From Deltaproteobacteria bacterium (GTDB lineage Bacteria > Myxococcota_A > UBA9160 > JAFDDA01): DNA of 49,942 nt. Positions within the stretch are counted from its first letter, which is position 1. Each line of letters begins with the position of its first letter. The translations under genes were made by a program, and so were the position numbers. The stretch spans positions 1 to 49,942 of the forward strand of contig JAFDDA010000012.1 of NCBI GenBank assembly GCA_019311105.1, written 5' to 3'. Below are positions 43,401-49,942 of the stretch, one piece after another. The notes under the pieces are model-generated. The model was given only the letters and a program-made list of their open reading frames with translations, ran no database searches and was not told the DNA's origin.

Positions 43401-43697
43401 GCCCTGGATCAGCCGGGCCGAGACGCCACAGTTGCCCTCGGCGGCCGTCGAGGTGAGCTCGTCGATGCCCTCGATCCCTTGGATCTCCTCTTCGATCCGG
43501 ATGCATACACCTTCCTCGACTTCTTCGGGCGAGGCACCGAGGAAGGCAACGCCGATGCTCACCAGCTCTACGTTGATGTCAGGGAAGCTCTTCTGGTTGA
43601 TGCTGGGGAGTGACGCGAGCCCACCGACGATCATCAGTGCCATCACCAGGTTGGCCGCGACGTCGTTCTCTGCGAACCACGCGATGATCCGGCTCAT
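40404..43697 (-). CDS. RND efflux permease
   Basis: A 1097-residue inner-membrane RND transporter with the expected 12-helix plan: helix 1 at about 10-30, a large periplasmic loop, six helices near 340-545, a second loop and five helices near 890-1040. FPDINVELVSI after helix 1 and the Asp pair in VLGLLVDDAIVVGENVHRH in helix 4, needed for proton relay, are conserved. It exports hydrophobic compounds using the proton gradient, with an adaptor and an outer-membrane channel; no channel gene is present here. It overlaps the adaptor gene by ATGA (43694-43697). Confidence 0.95.
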   Translation of the reverse strand: MSRIIAWFAENDVAANLVMALMIVGGLASLPSINQKSFPDINVELVSIGVAFLGASPEEVEEGVCIRIEEEIQGIEGIDELTSTAAEGNCGVSARLIQGYPVDRALDEIKNAVDGISTFPVDTEEPVVSHFSMRRNALQIALHGDVSERSLKIFGEQARDHISALPGVTQVTLLSVRPYELAIEVPEEALRRHGLTFDDVVRAVRVGSLDRPGGSLKTSSGEVLLRTKGQAYTGEDFEKIVVMTHPDGTRLMLSDIARVVDGFDENEQWARFDGEPSVMIQVFRVGDQKVLDLVETVKAWVAQAETQFPPGLGVTVWRDGAQVLRDRLDILLWNGLGGFVLVFVLLALFLRFRLAFWVAIGVPIAFLGSLALFSPTGISIDAISLFAFILVLGLLVDDAIVVGENVHRHQEKGEGALGSSIRGTQEVATPVIFGVLTTVAAFLPLITAPGPMGQIFRAIGLVVVFCLFFSLVESQLVLPAHLGHMKIDDEASDEPATGDGISARWKRTQFWFAHSLQNFASKVYRPALERVLHWRYASVATAIVVLMLTMSLLALGHLKFNFFPAVEADYVTARLTMPFGTPIETTTAAAQELERVAWELKRELDAEFGGEPMVRHVYAMAGDHPSSNNGPPRLVAGLGGGSHLAEVSIELQGGDARPIKAKVVADRWREMAPPIFGAEELVFASALFSVGDPIYVKLKSANVDDLLLSSERLKARLAEYAGVIDIADSFREGKQEIRLSLLPTAEPLGLTLDDLSRQVRQAFYGEEAQRIQRGRDDVRVMVRYPRDQRRSLGDLENLRIRTPDGGEVPFYAVAQADHGRGYANIRRADRQRVINVTADVDLTVTTANEVAGDLRRNVLPALGEDFPSLSIDFGGEQREQRKTVSAVGRTYLFALVLIYVLLAIPLRSYGQPLIIMAVIPFGLVGAIAGHLLLGKGLENFGLLFGVAGLGKQAVFNMSMMSMFGVVALSGVVVNASLVLVHYINQVRDEGVALLDAVADAGVARFRPVALTSITTFAGLTPLLLEGSVSAQFLIPMAVSLAFGVVFASLISLFMVPSAYVILEDLKALFRRAEPEPVPAPGHLGAIDQATAREALDP

Positions 43698-44950
43698 GAA
43701 CGGCCCTCCGCGCCACCTGCCCCTGCGGCCGGAGTGGCCGGCGGGGCGGCGACCGGATTCGCGACAGGTTCGGCGTCGTCGAGGATTCGCACCGGCATCC
43801 CATCCACCACCGCCGCGATCGGCGAGATCGAGACGCGCTCGCCCGCCACCAAGCCGGCGCCGATCACGACTACTTCGTGGTCGGAGCGCAGCACCTCAAC
43901 GCTGCGGATGTGAAGGCGGCCCTCCGCGTCCACCACGTGAAGGCGGTCCCCCTCCCCTCCCGCGTCGACACGCAACGCGGCACGGGGCAGCACGAATGCG
44001 TCGGGCACGATACGGCCTGCGATCTCTGCTTCGACGAACAGCCCGACCGCCAGGGGGGCGCCGCCGTTCTGACTGCGGTGGCGACCGTAGGGGTCTTCGA
44101 CCGTGGCCACCACGTGGACCATGCGGCTTCGCGGATCGATCTCACCTTCGCTGCGAACGATGCGGCCCGTCCACTCCCGATCTCTGCCAGCGAATTCTGC
44201 CCGCAGGGTCACACGCGGACCTTCTGTCAGAGCCGCATCGCCACCGAGATCGAAGGGCAAATCGATCCAGCGCAGCTCGCGGTCGGGCAGCGGCAGCCGC
44301 ACTTCGGCGAAATCGACGGCATAGAGCGTCGCGATCGCAGCCCCGCGATTCACGAACTGGCCTACGTCCACGTCCTTGCTCCGCACACGACCTTCGAAGG
44401 GCGCACGCAATTCGGTGCGGGCCAGGTCTCGCTGTGCCCGCGTGAGACGCGCCCGGGCCTCCCGCACGACGGCGTCTGTAACGGCGTAGGAATTTTCGGC
44501 ATCGTCGATGCGCGACTGCGCCGTCACGCCGCGCTCCTTGAGTCGCCGCTGACGATCGAGCTCGGTTTCGGCCCGGTGCTGCTCGCTCTGGGATCGCGCC
44601 AGCGCCGCCGCCGCGCTCCGACGTTCGAGTTCGTAGTCGCCGCGATCGATGCGGACCAGCGTGTCGCCCTTCTCGAAGAAGCCACCCGACACGAGGCTCG
44701 GCGAGATCCAGACGACCTCGCCAGCCACCTGGGGGATCAGATCGCTCTCCGTCCGCGGGACCACCGTCCCCTGGGTACGCACGCGCATCTCGACGTCCCT
44801 CGGCTCCGCCAGCACGACCCGCACCCGCGGCGCGACGATCTCCACGGGCTTCGCTTCGATGGTGGGACGGAACGCCCTGAGCGCGTAGACGGCGACAAAC
44901 CCCAGCAGCAGAATCAGGATCGGGGCGACGATGCGGGCTCGGTTCTTCAT
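43694..44950 (-). CDS. RND periplasmic adaptor (membrane fusion protein)
   Basis: A 418-residue HlyD/AcrA-type adaptor. It has an N-terminal membrane anchor (8-28), a lipoyl half-motif (VVPRTESDLIPQVAGEVVWI), a coiled hairpin rich in Ala/Arg/Glu (about 110-180), the second lipoyl half TELRAPFEGRVRSKDVDVGQ, and beta-barrel and membrane-proximal domains. The Pro/Ala-rich tail is variable. It bridges the RND pump to the outer membrane. Both ends overlap neighbours by 4 nt (tetR upstream and the pump downstream), so the three are one translationally coupled operon. Confidence 0.95.
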   Translation of the reverse strand: MKNRARIVAPILILLLGFVAVYALRAFRPTIEAKPVEIVAPRVRVVLAEPRDVEMRVRTQGTVVPRTESDLIPQVAGEVVWISPSLVSGGFFEKGDTLVRIDRGDYELERRSAAAALARSQSEQHRAETELDRQRRLKERGVTAQSRIDDAENSYAVTDAVVREARARLTRAQRDLARTELRAPFEGRVRSKDVDVGQFVNRGAAIATLYAVDFAEVRLPLPDRELRWIDLPFDLGGDAALTEGPRVTLRAEFAGRDREWTGRIVRSEGEIDPRSRMVHVVATVEDPYGRHRSQNGGAPLAVGLFVEAEIAGRIVPDAFVLPRAALRVDAGGEGDRLHVVDAEGRLHIRSVEVLRSDHEVVVIGAGLVAGERVSISPIAAVVDGMPVRILDDAEPVANPVAAPPATPAAGAGGAEGRS

Positions 44951-45666
44951 GAATGGCTCCGGGCTGGGGCGCGCAGGCCAGCTGCGACGAATTGGATCAT
45001 GCGGTCGAGGACGACCTCGTCCGGGAGGCCGCTCAGGCTCGGCCACCCGTCGGGCGTGGGGAAGTCTTCGAGATGGCCGGCCGTGACGTGGACCATCACG
45101 CCGACCAGGAACTGCAAGTCGAGAGCGATCTCCTGGCGCGGTTTGTCGGGCAGCGCGCGGGCCAGGGCGTCGAGGAAGCGGGCCGCCGTTCGCCCGAAGA
45201 CTTCCCGTTTCAGGGCGGCGATGATGGGCGGCGGGTCGGAGAAGAGCCGAGCCGCGATGCGGCGGAAGTCGTCGCCTCGGTCGGGGCGCGCGCGCTCGGC
45301 GAAGATCGGGCGCAGGAAGGCTTCGAGCACCTCCTCGAGGGGCAACGCTGCGCCGCCTGCGCGGCGTTCGAGGGCGTCGAGCTGTGCCGCGCGTGCTTTG
45401 ATCACGGGCTCGGTGCGGCGCCGGATCGTGGCGACGAGCAGCGCCTCCTTCGATCCGAAGTGATAGTGCGCGGCCGAGACGCTGGTCCCCGCAGCCTGGG
45501 TGACGGCGCGAAGCGACGCACCCTCGAAGCCGCGGTCGGCGAAGAGTCGTTCGGCCGCGTCGAGCAGGCGCTCCTTGGTGTCTTCGGGGTTGCGGCGGCG
45601 GGGCGCCCCATCGGTCGCGATGGGGGCGGCAGCCGGGCTGGCGGTGACTCTCTCGGCCTCGGTCAT
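44947..45666 (-). CDS. TetR/AcrR-family repressor of the RND operon
   Basis: A 239-residue regulator. The TetR HTH is at about 28-75: TKERLLDAAERLFADRGFEG, then SLRAVTQAAGTSVSAAHYHFGSKEAL in outline. The helical ligand domain (about 90-225) resembles the CerR/AcrR-like C-terminal family, with VGVMVHVTAGHLEDFP. It probably binds pump substrates and represses its own operon. The operator is at 45714-45746, overlapping its promoter. The stop overlaps the adaptor start as ATGA. GGAG lies 8 nt before ATG 45666. Confidence 0.93.
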   Translation of the reverse strand: MTEAERVTASPAAAPIATDGAPRRRNPEDTKERLLDAAERLFADRGFEGASLRAVTQAAGTSVSAAHYHFGSKEALLVATIRRRTEPVIKARAAQLDALERRAGGAALPLEEVLEAFLRPIFAERARPDRGDDFRRIAARLFSDPPPIIAALKREVFGRTAARFLDALARALPDKPRQEIALDLQFLVGVMVHVTAGHLEDFPTPDGWPSLSGLPDEVVLDRMIQFVAAGLRAPARSHS

Positions 45667-45713
45667 GGCTGGGGCTCCGCTCGCCCGAGCTGGGCGCGCC
45701 GGCCGAAGCCAGC

Positions 45714-45760
45714 ATTCGAACGAGCGTTCGGAACATACGTTCGAATCGGAATTCCAGCAA
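45714..45760 (-). promoter_or_regulatory. promoter and TetR operator of the efflux operon
   Basis: ATTCGAACG (45714-45722) and CGTTCGAAT (45738-45746) are perfect 9-nt complements. A nested palindrome CGAACG-AG-CGTTCG (45717-45730) gives three CGTTCG-type half-sites. On the minus strand TTGCTG (45760-45755), a 17-nt spacer and TATGTT (45737-45732) make a promoter whose -10 lies inside the repeat, so repressor binding would block transcription. The start would be near 45725. Flanking DNA to 45820 is unusually A/T-rich. Confidence 0.6.
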
Positions 45761-45852
45761 CTCCAAGACCCGATTCATCCAAAGAAAATATAGCAATTCC
45801 AAATAGTTACGGACATATCCCCGCTGGCCCTCACCACCGGATCGGCCTCGAC

Positions 45853-45858
45853 TAGACT
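45853..45858 (+). promoter_or_regulatory. -10 element TAGACT, leaderless-type, for xthA
   Basis: TAGACT is followed by GCCGCC and ATG 45865, a 6-nt gap with no Shine-Dalgarno sequence. Confidence 0.5.
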
Positions 45859-45864
45859 GCCGCC

Positions 45865-46665
45865 ATGAGAATCGCCACCTGGAACGTGAACGGGATCCGT
45901 GCGCGCCTCGAGTTCGTCAGCCACTGGCTGCGCGAGCGCCAACCCGATGTGGTCGGTCTGCAGGAACTGAAGGCACCCGACGCCGAATTCCCCCTCGAAG
46001 AGATCGAAGCCTGTGGCTACCGCGTGCTCGGCTACGGCCAGAAGAGTTGGAACGGCGTCGCGATCCTGACCCGCGGTGAGCTGCCGATCGAAGAGCTGCA
46101 ACGCGGTCTGCCGGGCCAGGACGACTTCGGCGCCCGGCTGCTCTCGGCGCGGGTGGGCGAAGGCGGCGACGCCATCGACTTCACGACGGTCTACGTGCCG
46201 AACGGCAAGAGCACGAGCCACGACGACTTCCCCAAGAAGCTCGCGTGGTACGACGACCTGTCTGTGCACCTCGAGGGCCGCCTCGACCCAACGAGCCCCG
46301 CCGTGCTGTGCGGTGACTTCAACGTCGTCCCCACCGCTCTCGACTCATGGAACGAGGCCAGCCACGAAGGCCACGTCTTCCACACCGACGAAGAACGCAA
46401 ACGCGTCCGCCGTCTGCTCGATTGGGGTTTCAGCGATCTCTTCCGCGACGCCCACCCCGACGACGGGGCCTTCTCGTGGTGGGACTACCGGGGCGGCGCG
46501 TTTCACCGCAAGCAGGGGCTGCGGATCGACTTCCTGCTGGGCACGCGCGCCGTGGCGAGCCGCGTCCGCGAGGTCGGCATCGACCGCGATTGGCGCAAGA
46601 AGGTCGAGGGCCTGACACCGAGCGATCACGCGCCGGTGGTCGCGGACCTCGAGCCTGCAGCGTAG
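45865..46665 (+). CDS. xthA: exodeoxyribonuclease III
   Basis: A 266-residue ExoIII/AP endonuclease. The motifs are complete: TWNVNGIRAR at the start, the metal-binding Glu in LQELKAPD near 34, GDFNVVPTALD near 151, and the C-terminal TPSDHAPVVADL with the catalytic Asp-His pair. LRIDFLLGTRAV near 215 is the other conserved strand. It cuts DNA at abasic sites and trims 3' ends in base-excision repair. The gene appears to be expressed as a single leaderless transcript. Convergent with the PhoX-like gene, 9 nt away. Confidence 0.95.
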   Translation: MRIATWNVNGIRARLEFVSHWLRERQPDVVGLQELKAPDAEFPLEEIEACGYRVLGYGQKSWNGVAILTRGELPIEELQRGLPGQDDFGARLLSARVGEGGDAIDFTTVYVPNGKSTSHDDFPKKLAWYDDLSVHLEGRLDPTSPAVLCGDFNVVPTALDSWNEASHEGHVFHTDEERKRVRRLLDWGFSDLFRDAHPDDGAFSWWDYRGGAFHRKQGLRIDFLLGTRAVASRVREVGIDRDWRKKVEGLTPSDHAPVVADLEPAA

Positions 46666-46674
46666 CGAGCGCGC

Positions 46675-47859
46675 CTAGCAGCCCATCCCGAGGCGGAAGG
46701 CCCCGGTGATCTCGTAGGTGATGCCCGCGCGGGCCACGCCGCCGCGCTGGGAGCTGATGTAGAGGCGCTTCCCAGACGGGTCGAAGGCGGGCCCGCAGAG
46801 TTCGGAATGGTCCTGACCGACCACGCGCAGCAGCGGGGAGGCCGTGCCCTCGGTGGAGAGCAGCACGAGCTCCATGGTGGTGCCGTCCTCCGCCACGAAC
46901 AGGTCTCCCCAACGCGAGACGGCGATGTTGTCGACGCCCGTGAGCTGTGCGCCCGGGTCGGTGGCCGCGTCATAATGGACGCACACCGATTGATCCGTCG
47001 GGTTGTAGGCCCAGACGCGGTCGTCGCCCTTGGTCGTGAAGTAGAACCGGCCCTGCGAGTAGACGATGCCTTCGCCGCCGTTGAACCCGGTGGAGGCGGC
47101 GACCTGGTGACGGGTCTGCGTCTGTTGCCCACCGGGATTCGGGTCCGGGACCTCGTGCCAGACGAGGGTCCCGTTCGGCCCCCCCCCGTCGGGGACGAGC
47201 TCTGCGATCTCGAGGAGGCCGCTCGTGAGGTCCGGCGGCGCGTCGGCGGTGAAGCGGTAGAAGCCGCCGTCGCCTTGGTCTTCAGTCAGGTAGAAGGTCG
47301 CCAGGTCGTTCGGGTCATGCGCGGCGGCCTCGTGCGAGAAGTAGCCCATGGCGTCGAGCTTGATGGCGGCGCTGCCGAGCGGGTCGCACTCCCAGACGGC
47401 GCCGCCGGGTGACTCTTCGCAGGAGAGCCACGTGCCAAAGAGCGTGGCGCCGCCCGCACAGTTCTGGGTCGTCCCGGTCAGGATCGAATAGGCATCCACG
47501 ATGTCTCCGCGGTGGTTGAACACGATCGCGCCCGCGCCGCCGTTGGGCAGCAGGAAGAACTCCGAGTTCGAGACATAGACGTAGCCGCTCCCGAGGCTGA
47601 AGGTCGCCCCGCCGTCCGGGAACACATGCCAGGTATAGGACGTGCCGGCGACGAGGCTCGTGGACGTGGCGATCACACGCGAGGTGAACCCGGGGGGCAG
47701 CATGATGCCGTTCGCATCGGCGGCCTGGAGCGCACCGTAGGGTCCCGGGCCCGTCACCACCGCGGCGCCACCGGCGCCCGCAGTCTGCAGGAAGCTCCCG
47801 CCCAACCAACCGCCGGCCATCAGGGTACCGCTCGACTTCAAGAAATCGCGTCGCTTCAT
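46675..47859 (-). CDS. PhoX-family (DUF839) exported protein
   Basis: A 394-residue protein with a Tat signal (RRDFLKSSG near residue 3, hydrophobic stretch to about 35). The PhoX-like beta-propeller motifs follow: GTWLSCEES near 145, SHEAAAHDP near 178 and TFYLTED near 190, the region that holds Fe/Ca ligands in PhoX phosphatases. Family members are periplasmic alkaline phosphatases; this one is shorter than classical PhoX (about 600 residues), so activity is uncertain. TACAAT at 47893-47888 is a likely -10, and GGAGAGG precedes ATG 47859. Confidence 0.85.
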   Translation of the reverse strand: MKRRDFLKSSGTLMAGGWLGGSFLQTAGAGGAAVVTGPGPYGALQAADANGIMLPPGFTSRVIATSTSLVAGTSYTWHVFPDGGATFSLGSGYVYVSNSEFFLLPNGGAGAIVFNHRGDIVDAYSILTGTTQNCAGGATLFGTWLSCEESPGGAVWECDPLGSAAIKLDAMGYFSHEAAAHDPNDLATFYLTEDQGDGGFYRFTADAPPDLTSGLLEIAELVPDGGGPNGTLVWHEVPDPNPGGQQTQTRHQVAASTGFNGGEGIVYSQGRFYFTTKGDDRVWAYNPTDQSVCVHYDAATDPGAQLTGVDNIAVSRWGDLFVAEDGTTMELVLLSTEGTASPLLRVVGQDHSELCGPAFDPSGKRLYISSQRGGVARAGITYEITGAFRLGMGC

Positions 47860-47971
47860 GGTGCCTCTCCGGATGTCGTAGCTCGGGATTGTACGTCGAA
47901 CGCGGTCGTGCGTGGGAGAAGGGCACCGAAAGAGCCGTTTTCGCCTCGGAGCCGCCGCCTCAGCGGCGCGC

Positions 47972-48388
47972 TCACTCGCCGATGATCTTCACCAACACGC
48001 GTTTCGGACGCAGCCCGTCGAACTCGCCGTAGAAGATCTGCTCCCAAGGCCCGAAGTCGAGCCGCCCCTCCGTGATCGCCACGACCACCTCGCGCCCCAT
48101 GATCTGGCGCTTGTGGTGAGCGTCGCCGTTGTCCTCCCCGGTGCGGTTGTGGCGGTAGGCCTCGGGGGAGAAGGGTGCCAGCCGTTCGAGCCACTCGCGA
48201 TAGTCCTGGTGCAGGCCGGGCTCGTCGTCGTTGATGAAGATGCTGGCCGTGATGTGCATCGCGTTCACCAGGCAGAGCCCCTCTTGCACGCCGCTGCGCG
48301 CGACCAGGGCCTCCACCTCGCCGGTAACGTTCACGAAGCCCATCCGCTCGGGCACGGTGAAGGTGAGGTGTTCGGTCAGGGATTTCAT
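47972..48388 (-). CDS. YjbQ-family (UPF0047) protein
   Basis: A 138-residue UPF0047/YjbQ protein. The conserved segments are [27 protein letters not shown] and [18 protein letters not shown] in outline, with His and Asp/Glu residues likely binding metal, then [13 protein letters not shown]. Family proteins form small trimers; a secondary thiamine-phosphate synthase activity has been reported for some. TAGGCT lies exactly 6 nt before ATG 48388, again leaderless-like. It follows no obvious partner; divergent from the SNase gene. Confidence 0.9.
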   Translation of the reverse strand: MKSLTEHLTFTVPERMGFVNVTGEVEALVARSGVQEGLCLVNAMHITASIFINDDEPGLHQDYREWLERLAPFSPEAYRHNRTGEDNGDAHHKRQIMGREVVVAITEGRLDFGPWEQIFYGEFDGLRPKRVLVKIIGE

Positions 48389-48394
48389 GCCCGG

Positions 48395-48400
48395 AGCCTA
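48395..48400 (-). promoter_or_regulatory. -10 element TAGGCT, leaderless-type
   Basis: On the minus strand TAGGCT (48400-48395) is followed by CCGGGC and ATG 48388, a 6-nt gap with no ribosome site. Confidence 0.45.
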
Positions 48401-48461
48401 GGCGGCCCCGTGCCGGGCGGCGACCGCGCCCGAGCCAGGATGCGCCCGCCCAGGTTCGATG

Positions 48462-48490
48462 TTGACGGATCCTCGGGAAGCCCGTACCTC
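48462..48490 (+). promoter_or_regulatory. promoter before the SNase-like lipoprotein
   Basis: TTGACG (48462-48467), a 17-nt spacer and TACCTC (48485-48490) form the best -35/-10 pair on the plus strand. The -10 ends 7 nt before ATG 48498, so the transcript would begin at or next to the start codon, although AGGAG (48491-48495) could act as an unusually close ribosome site. Confidence 0.45.
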
Positions 48491-48497
48491 AGGAGAC

Positions 48498-49031
48498 ATG
48501 CGGCTCTCCGAGGGATTCTCCATCGCAGCCGGGTTGCTCGCCGCAGCCGGCCTGCTCGCCTGCGGCGGCGAGGACGAGGGTTGGGAGGTGCGGCGCTTCG
48601 GCGCGGGCGACGCCACCCACGAGGCGGTTCGCTCGGAACTGGTCGGGCCCTGCAAGGTCGTCCACGTGGTGGACGGCGACACCCTCGACGTCGAGTGCCG
48701 GAGCCTCACCGACCAGGTCCGCATGCTCCGCATCGACACGCCCGAGGCAGGCCGCCCGGGCCATGCCGAGGCACGCGACGCGCTGGCCGAACTGGTGAGC
48801 AACCGCGACGTCCACCTGCTGTTCGAAGAAAAGGGTGTTCGCCAGCGCGGCAACTACGGCCGCCTGCTCGCCTATATCTATGCCGGCGAAGTCAACGTGA
48901 ACGTCGAAATGGTCCGGCTCGGCTGGTCGACGTTCTGGACGGAGTATGGCGAGGGCCGCTTCACCGAACCCTTCAGCAGTGCCGAGGAGCAGGCCAAGGC
49001 CAAGAAGCGCGGGCTCTGGGCCGGCTCCTAG
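48498..49031 (+). CDS. thermonuclease-family (SNase) lipoprotein
   Basis: A 177-residue protein with a lipoprotein signal (lipobox GLLAC near 25) and a staphylococcal-nuclease OB fold: VVHVVDGDTLDVEC near 55, MLRIDTPEAG near 76 (catalytic Arg and the Glu), GNYGRLLAYIY near 118 (second Arg) and KKRGLWAG at the end. It should cut DNA or RNA outside the cytoplasm with calcium. ATG 48498 gives a clean signal peptide; ATG 48459 would add 13 non-hydrophobic residues. The residues between anchor and core (about 27-50) are a linker. Confidence 0.92.
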   Translation: MRLSEGFSIAAGLLAAAGLLACGGEDEGWEVRRFGAGDATHEAVRSELVGPCKVVHVVDGDTLDVECRSLTDQVRMLRIDTPEAGRPGHAEARDALAELVSNRDVHLLFEEKGVRQRGNYGRLLAYIYAGEVNVNVEMVRLGWSTFWTEYGEGRFTEPFSSAEEQAKAKKRGLWAGS

Positions 49032-49060
49032 GTCGGCTCGACCCACCGCCGCTTGGGCTC

Positions 49061-49137
49061 CCCGACGTGTATCGACCCGTCACCGCCTGGGCCGACGACG
49101 TGTATCGACCCGCCACAGCCTGGGCCGACGACGTGTA
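49061..49137 (+). repeat. 33-nt tandem repeat ending at a -10 element
   Basis: A 33-nt unit occurs at 49061-49093 and 49094-49126, differing at a few bases, with a partial third copy of 11 nt (49127-49137). Each copy starts with GACGTGTA. In the last one this runs into TAGAAT (49136-49141), a -10-like element for the DUF1145 gene. It may be duplicated promoter or regulator-binding DNA. Confidence 0.7.
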
Positions 49138-49141
49138 GAAT
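49136..49141 (+). promoter_or_regulatory. -10 element TAGAAT before DUF1145 gene
   Basis: TAGAAT (with upstream TG: GTGTAGAAT) lies 38 nt before ATG 49180, which has GGAGG at 49170-49174. It sits at the end of the 33-nt tandem repeat. Confidence 0.45.
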
Positions 49142-49179
49142 GCGCGACGGGTTCCCACGAATCGATTGCGGAGGTCCTC

Positions 49180-49461
49180 ATGAACAGCGACATGCTGCGA
49201 ACCGGCCAGAAGGTCTTGAACATTCTCTGGGTCGTGCTGGCGATTTCGTTCTTCGTGCCCATGGGCGGGCTCGGCGGGATCCTGCAGGGGGTCTTCGTCC
49301 TCATGCTGGGGGCCCACCTGCTCGAATTCCTGGTGTTCGGCCGGACGCTCTCGAAGCTCGGCGGCTCCATGGGCCAGCACCTGGTGAAGGTGCTGCTCTA
49401 CGGGTTCTTCCACATCCAGCTCGTGAAACTCGAAGCCGGCGAGGCGAGCGCCAGCTCCTAG
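49180..49461 (+). CDS. DUF1145 small membrane protein
   Basis: A 93-residue hydrophobic protein with three likely membrane helices (about 14-30, 33-53 and 63-82). VLWVVLAIS-type and HLLEFLVF segments and the ending FFHIQLVKLEAGE fit the DUF1145 (YhhL-like) family, whose function is unknown. The GGAGG ribosome site is clear. Its stop shares CTAG (49458-49461) with the convergent sulfotransferase gene. Confidence 0.85.
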   Translation: MNSDMLRTGQKVLNILWVVLAISFFVPMGGLGGILQGVFVLMLGAHLLEFLVFGRTLSKLGGSMGQHLVKVLLYGFFHIQLVKLEAGEASASS

Positions 49462-49942
49462 CCCTGGTCGGCCGGGGCCTTCGCCGCCTCGGCGATGGCT
49501 CGCATGCGCTGCTTGAAGTCGTCCGTGGAGTTGACGCGGGGGTAGGGCTCCGCCGGCACGTCGACGCCGAGCACGCGGCAGAGGGGCTCCCAGCCCTGGG
49601 AGGCCTCGAACACGAGCAGGCGCTCAGCGGGGACGGTGCGCTTGACCTCTTCGTTGTGGGCCTCGAAGACCGCGATGGCGTGGTCGCGGTCGGCCAGTCG
49701 GCCGTCGAACGTCCCCTCCAGGATGAGCTTTCGCGCCATGGTGAAGTGCGTCTTCACGAACGCGGGTGCGTCCGCCGGGATCTCCGCGGTCAAGGTGTTG
49801 TAGATCGTGTTCATGACGCTCTCGTGCCAGCGGCCCGGGTCGCGCACCGAGAGCAGCACCGTCGCATCGGGGTAGTGGTCCATCAACTCGCGCCAGAAGC
49901 TGCAGCCGGGCCAGTCGACCATCGCACCGTAGCCTTCGAAGA
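49458..49942 (-). CDS. sulfotransferase-family protein, C-terminal part (cut by window edge)
   Basis: About 160 residues of a P-loop sulfotransferase-like protein; the N-terminus with the PAPS-binding loop lies beyond the window. Visible marks are YPDATVLLSVRDPGRWHESV (the 3'-phosphate-binding Arg/Ser region), the helix following it and a C-terminal YPRVNSTDDFKQRM. This matches the Sulfotransfer_4-type family, which transfers a sulfuryl group from PAPS to an alcohol or sugar. No start can be assigned. It converges on the DUF1145 gene. Confidence 0.85.
   Translation of the reverse strand, partial: FEGYGAMVDWPGCSFWRELMDHYPDATVLLSVRDPGRWHESVMNTIYNTLTAEIPADAPAFVKTHFTMARKLILEGTFDGRLADRDHAIAVFEAHNEEVKRTVPAERLLVFEASQGWEPLCRVLGVDVPAEPYPRVNSTDDFKQRMRAIAEAAKAPADQG

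Overview
The window is a densely packed, high-GC (by eye roughly two thirds G+C) stretch of a bacterial chromosome. About 46 protein genes lie on both strands, and no gap between genes exceeds about 250 bases. I see no rRNA, tRNA, CRISPR array, insertion sequence or phage gene. The mix of families (LLM flavin enzymes, SDRs, DUF3604, LemA/DUF2207, a flavoprotein-SelD fusion, a tungsten-type aldehyde:ferredoxin oxidoreductase, an RND pump, Tat and lipoprotein signals) fits an uncultured Gram-negative of the former Deltaproteobacteria, such as a Myxococcota- or Desulfobacterota-like lineage. That assignment is inference only.

Layout. 1-4100: truncated MFS transporter and esterase (-), a translationally coupled PAS/metallo-beta-lactamase pair (+), and an unrecognised protein with a C-terminal Tudor-like module (-). 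4107-12585: M1 aminopeptidase lipoprotein (-), LLM enzyme, fatty-acid desaturase (+), transglutaminase-like protein (-), SixA-like phosphatase, SDR (+), dicarboxylate symporter (-). 12649-17182 (+): flavoprotein-SelD fusion, DUF3108 protein, serine beta-lactamase-like hydrolase. 17207-22447 (-): an AhpD/CMD-type selenoprotein read through an in-frame TGA, a patatin phospholipase, DUF3604 and DUF1499 envelope proteins. 22540-31416: mostly + metabolic and membrane genes (Fe-ADH, VOC protein, SDR, LemA-DUF2207, APC permease) with an XRE-cupin regulator, a lytic transglycosylase and an LLM enzyme on -. 31452-37695: AOR-MoaD-MsrA-AsnB run (-), creatininase-family protein (+), beta-carbonic anhydrase (-). 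37943-45666: crotonase (+), a membrane protein, and a tetR-MFP-RND efflux operon (-). 45865-49942: exonuclease III, PhoX-like protein, YjbQ, SNase-like lipoprotein, DUF1145 protein, truncated sulfotransferase.

The most notable signal is selenium. SelD (12649-14889) makes selenophosphate. About 2.8 kb away, a gene on the other strand carries TGA exactly where the second redox cysteine of a CxxC-x3-H centre belongs. A perfect 9-bp hairpin starts 4 nt after that TGA, as expected of a bacterial SECIS. Other genes here use TGA as an ordinary stop, so the recoding is context dependent.

A second pattern is promoter architecture. Seven genes have a TANNNT hexamer exactly 6 nt upstream of the start codon and mostly no Shine-Dalgarno sequence, which predicts leaderless mRNAs. 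The other genes have a clear GGAGG-type site. Three convergent gene pairs end in a shared palindromic CTAG.
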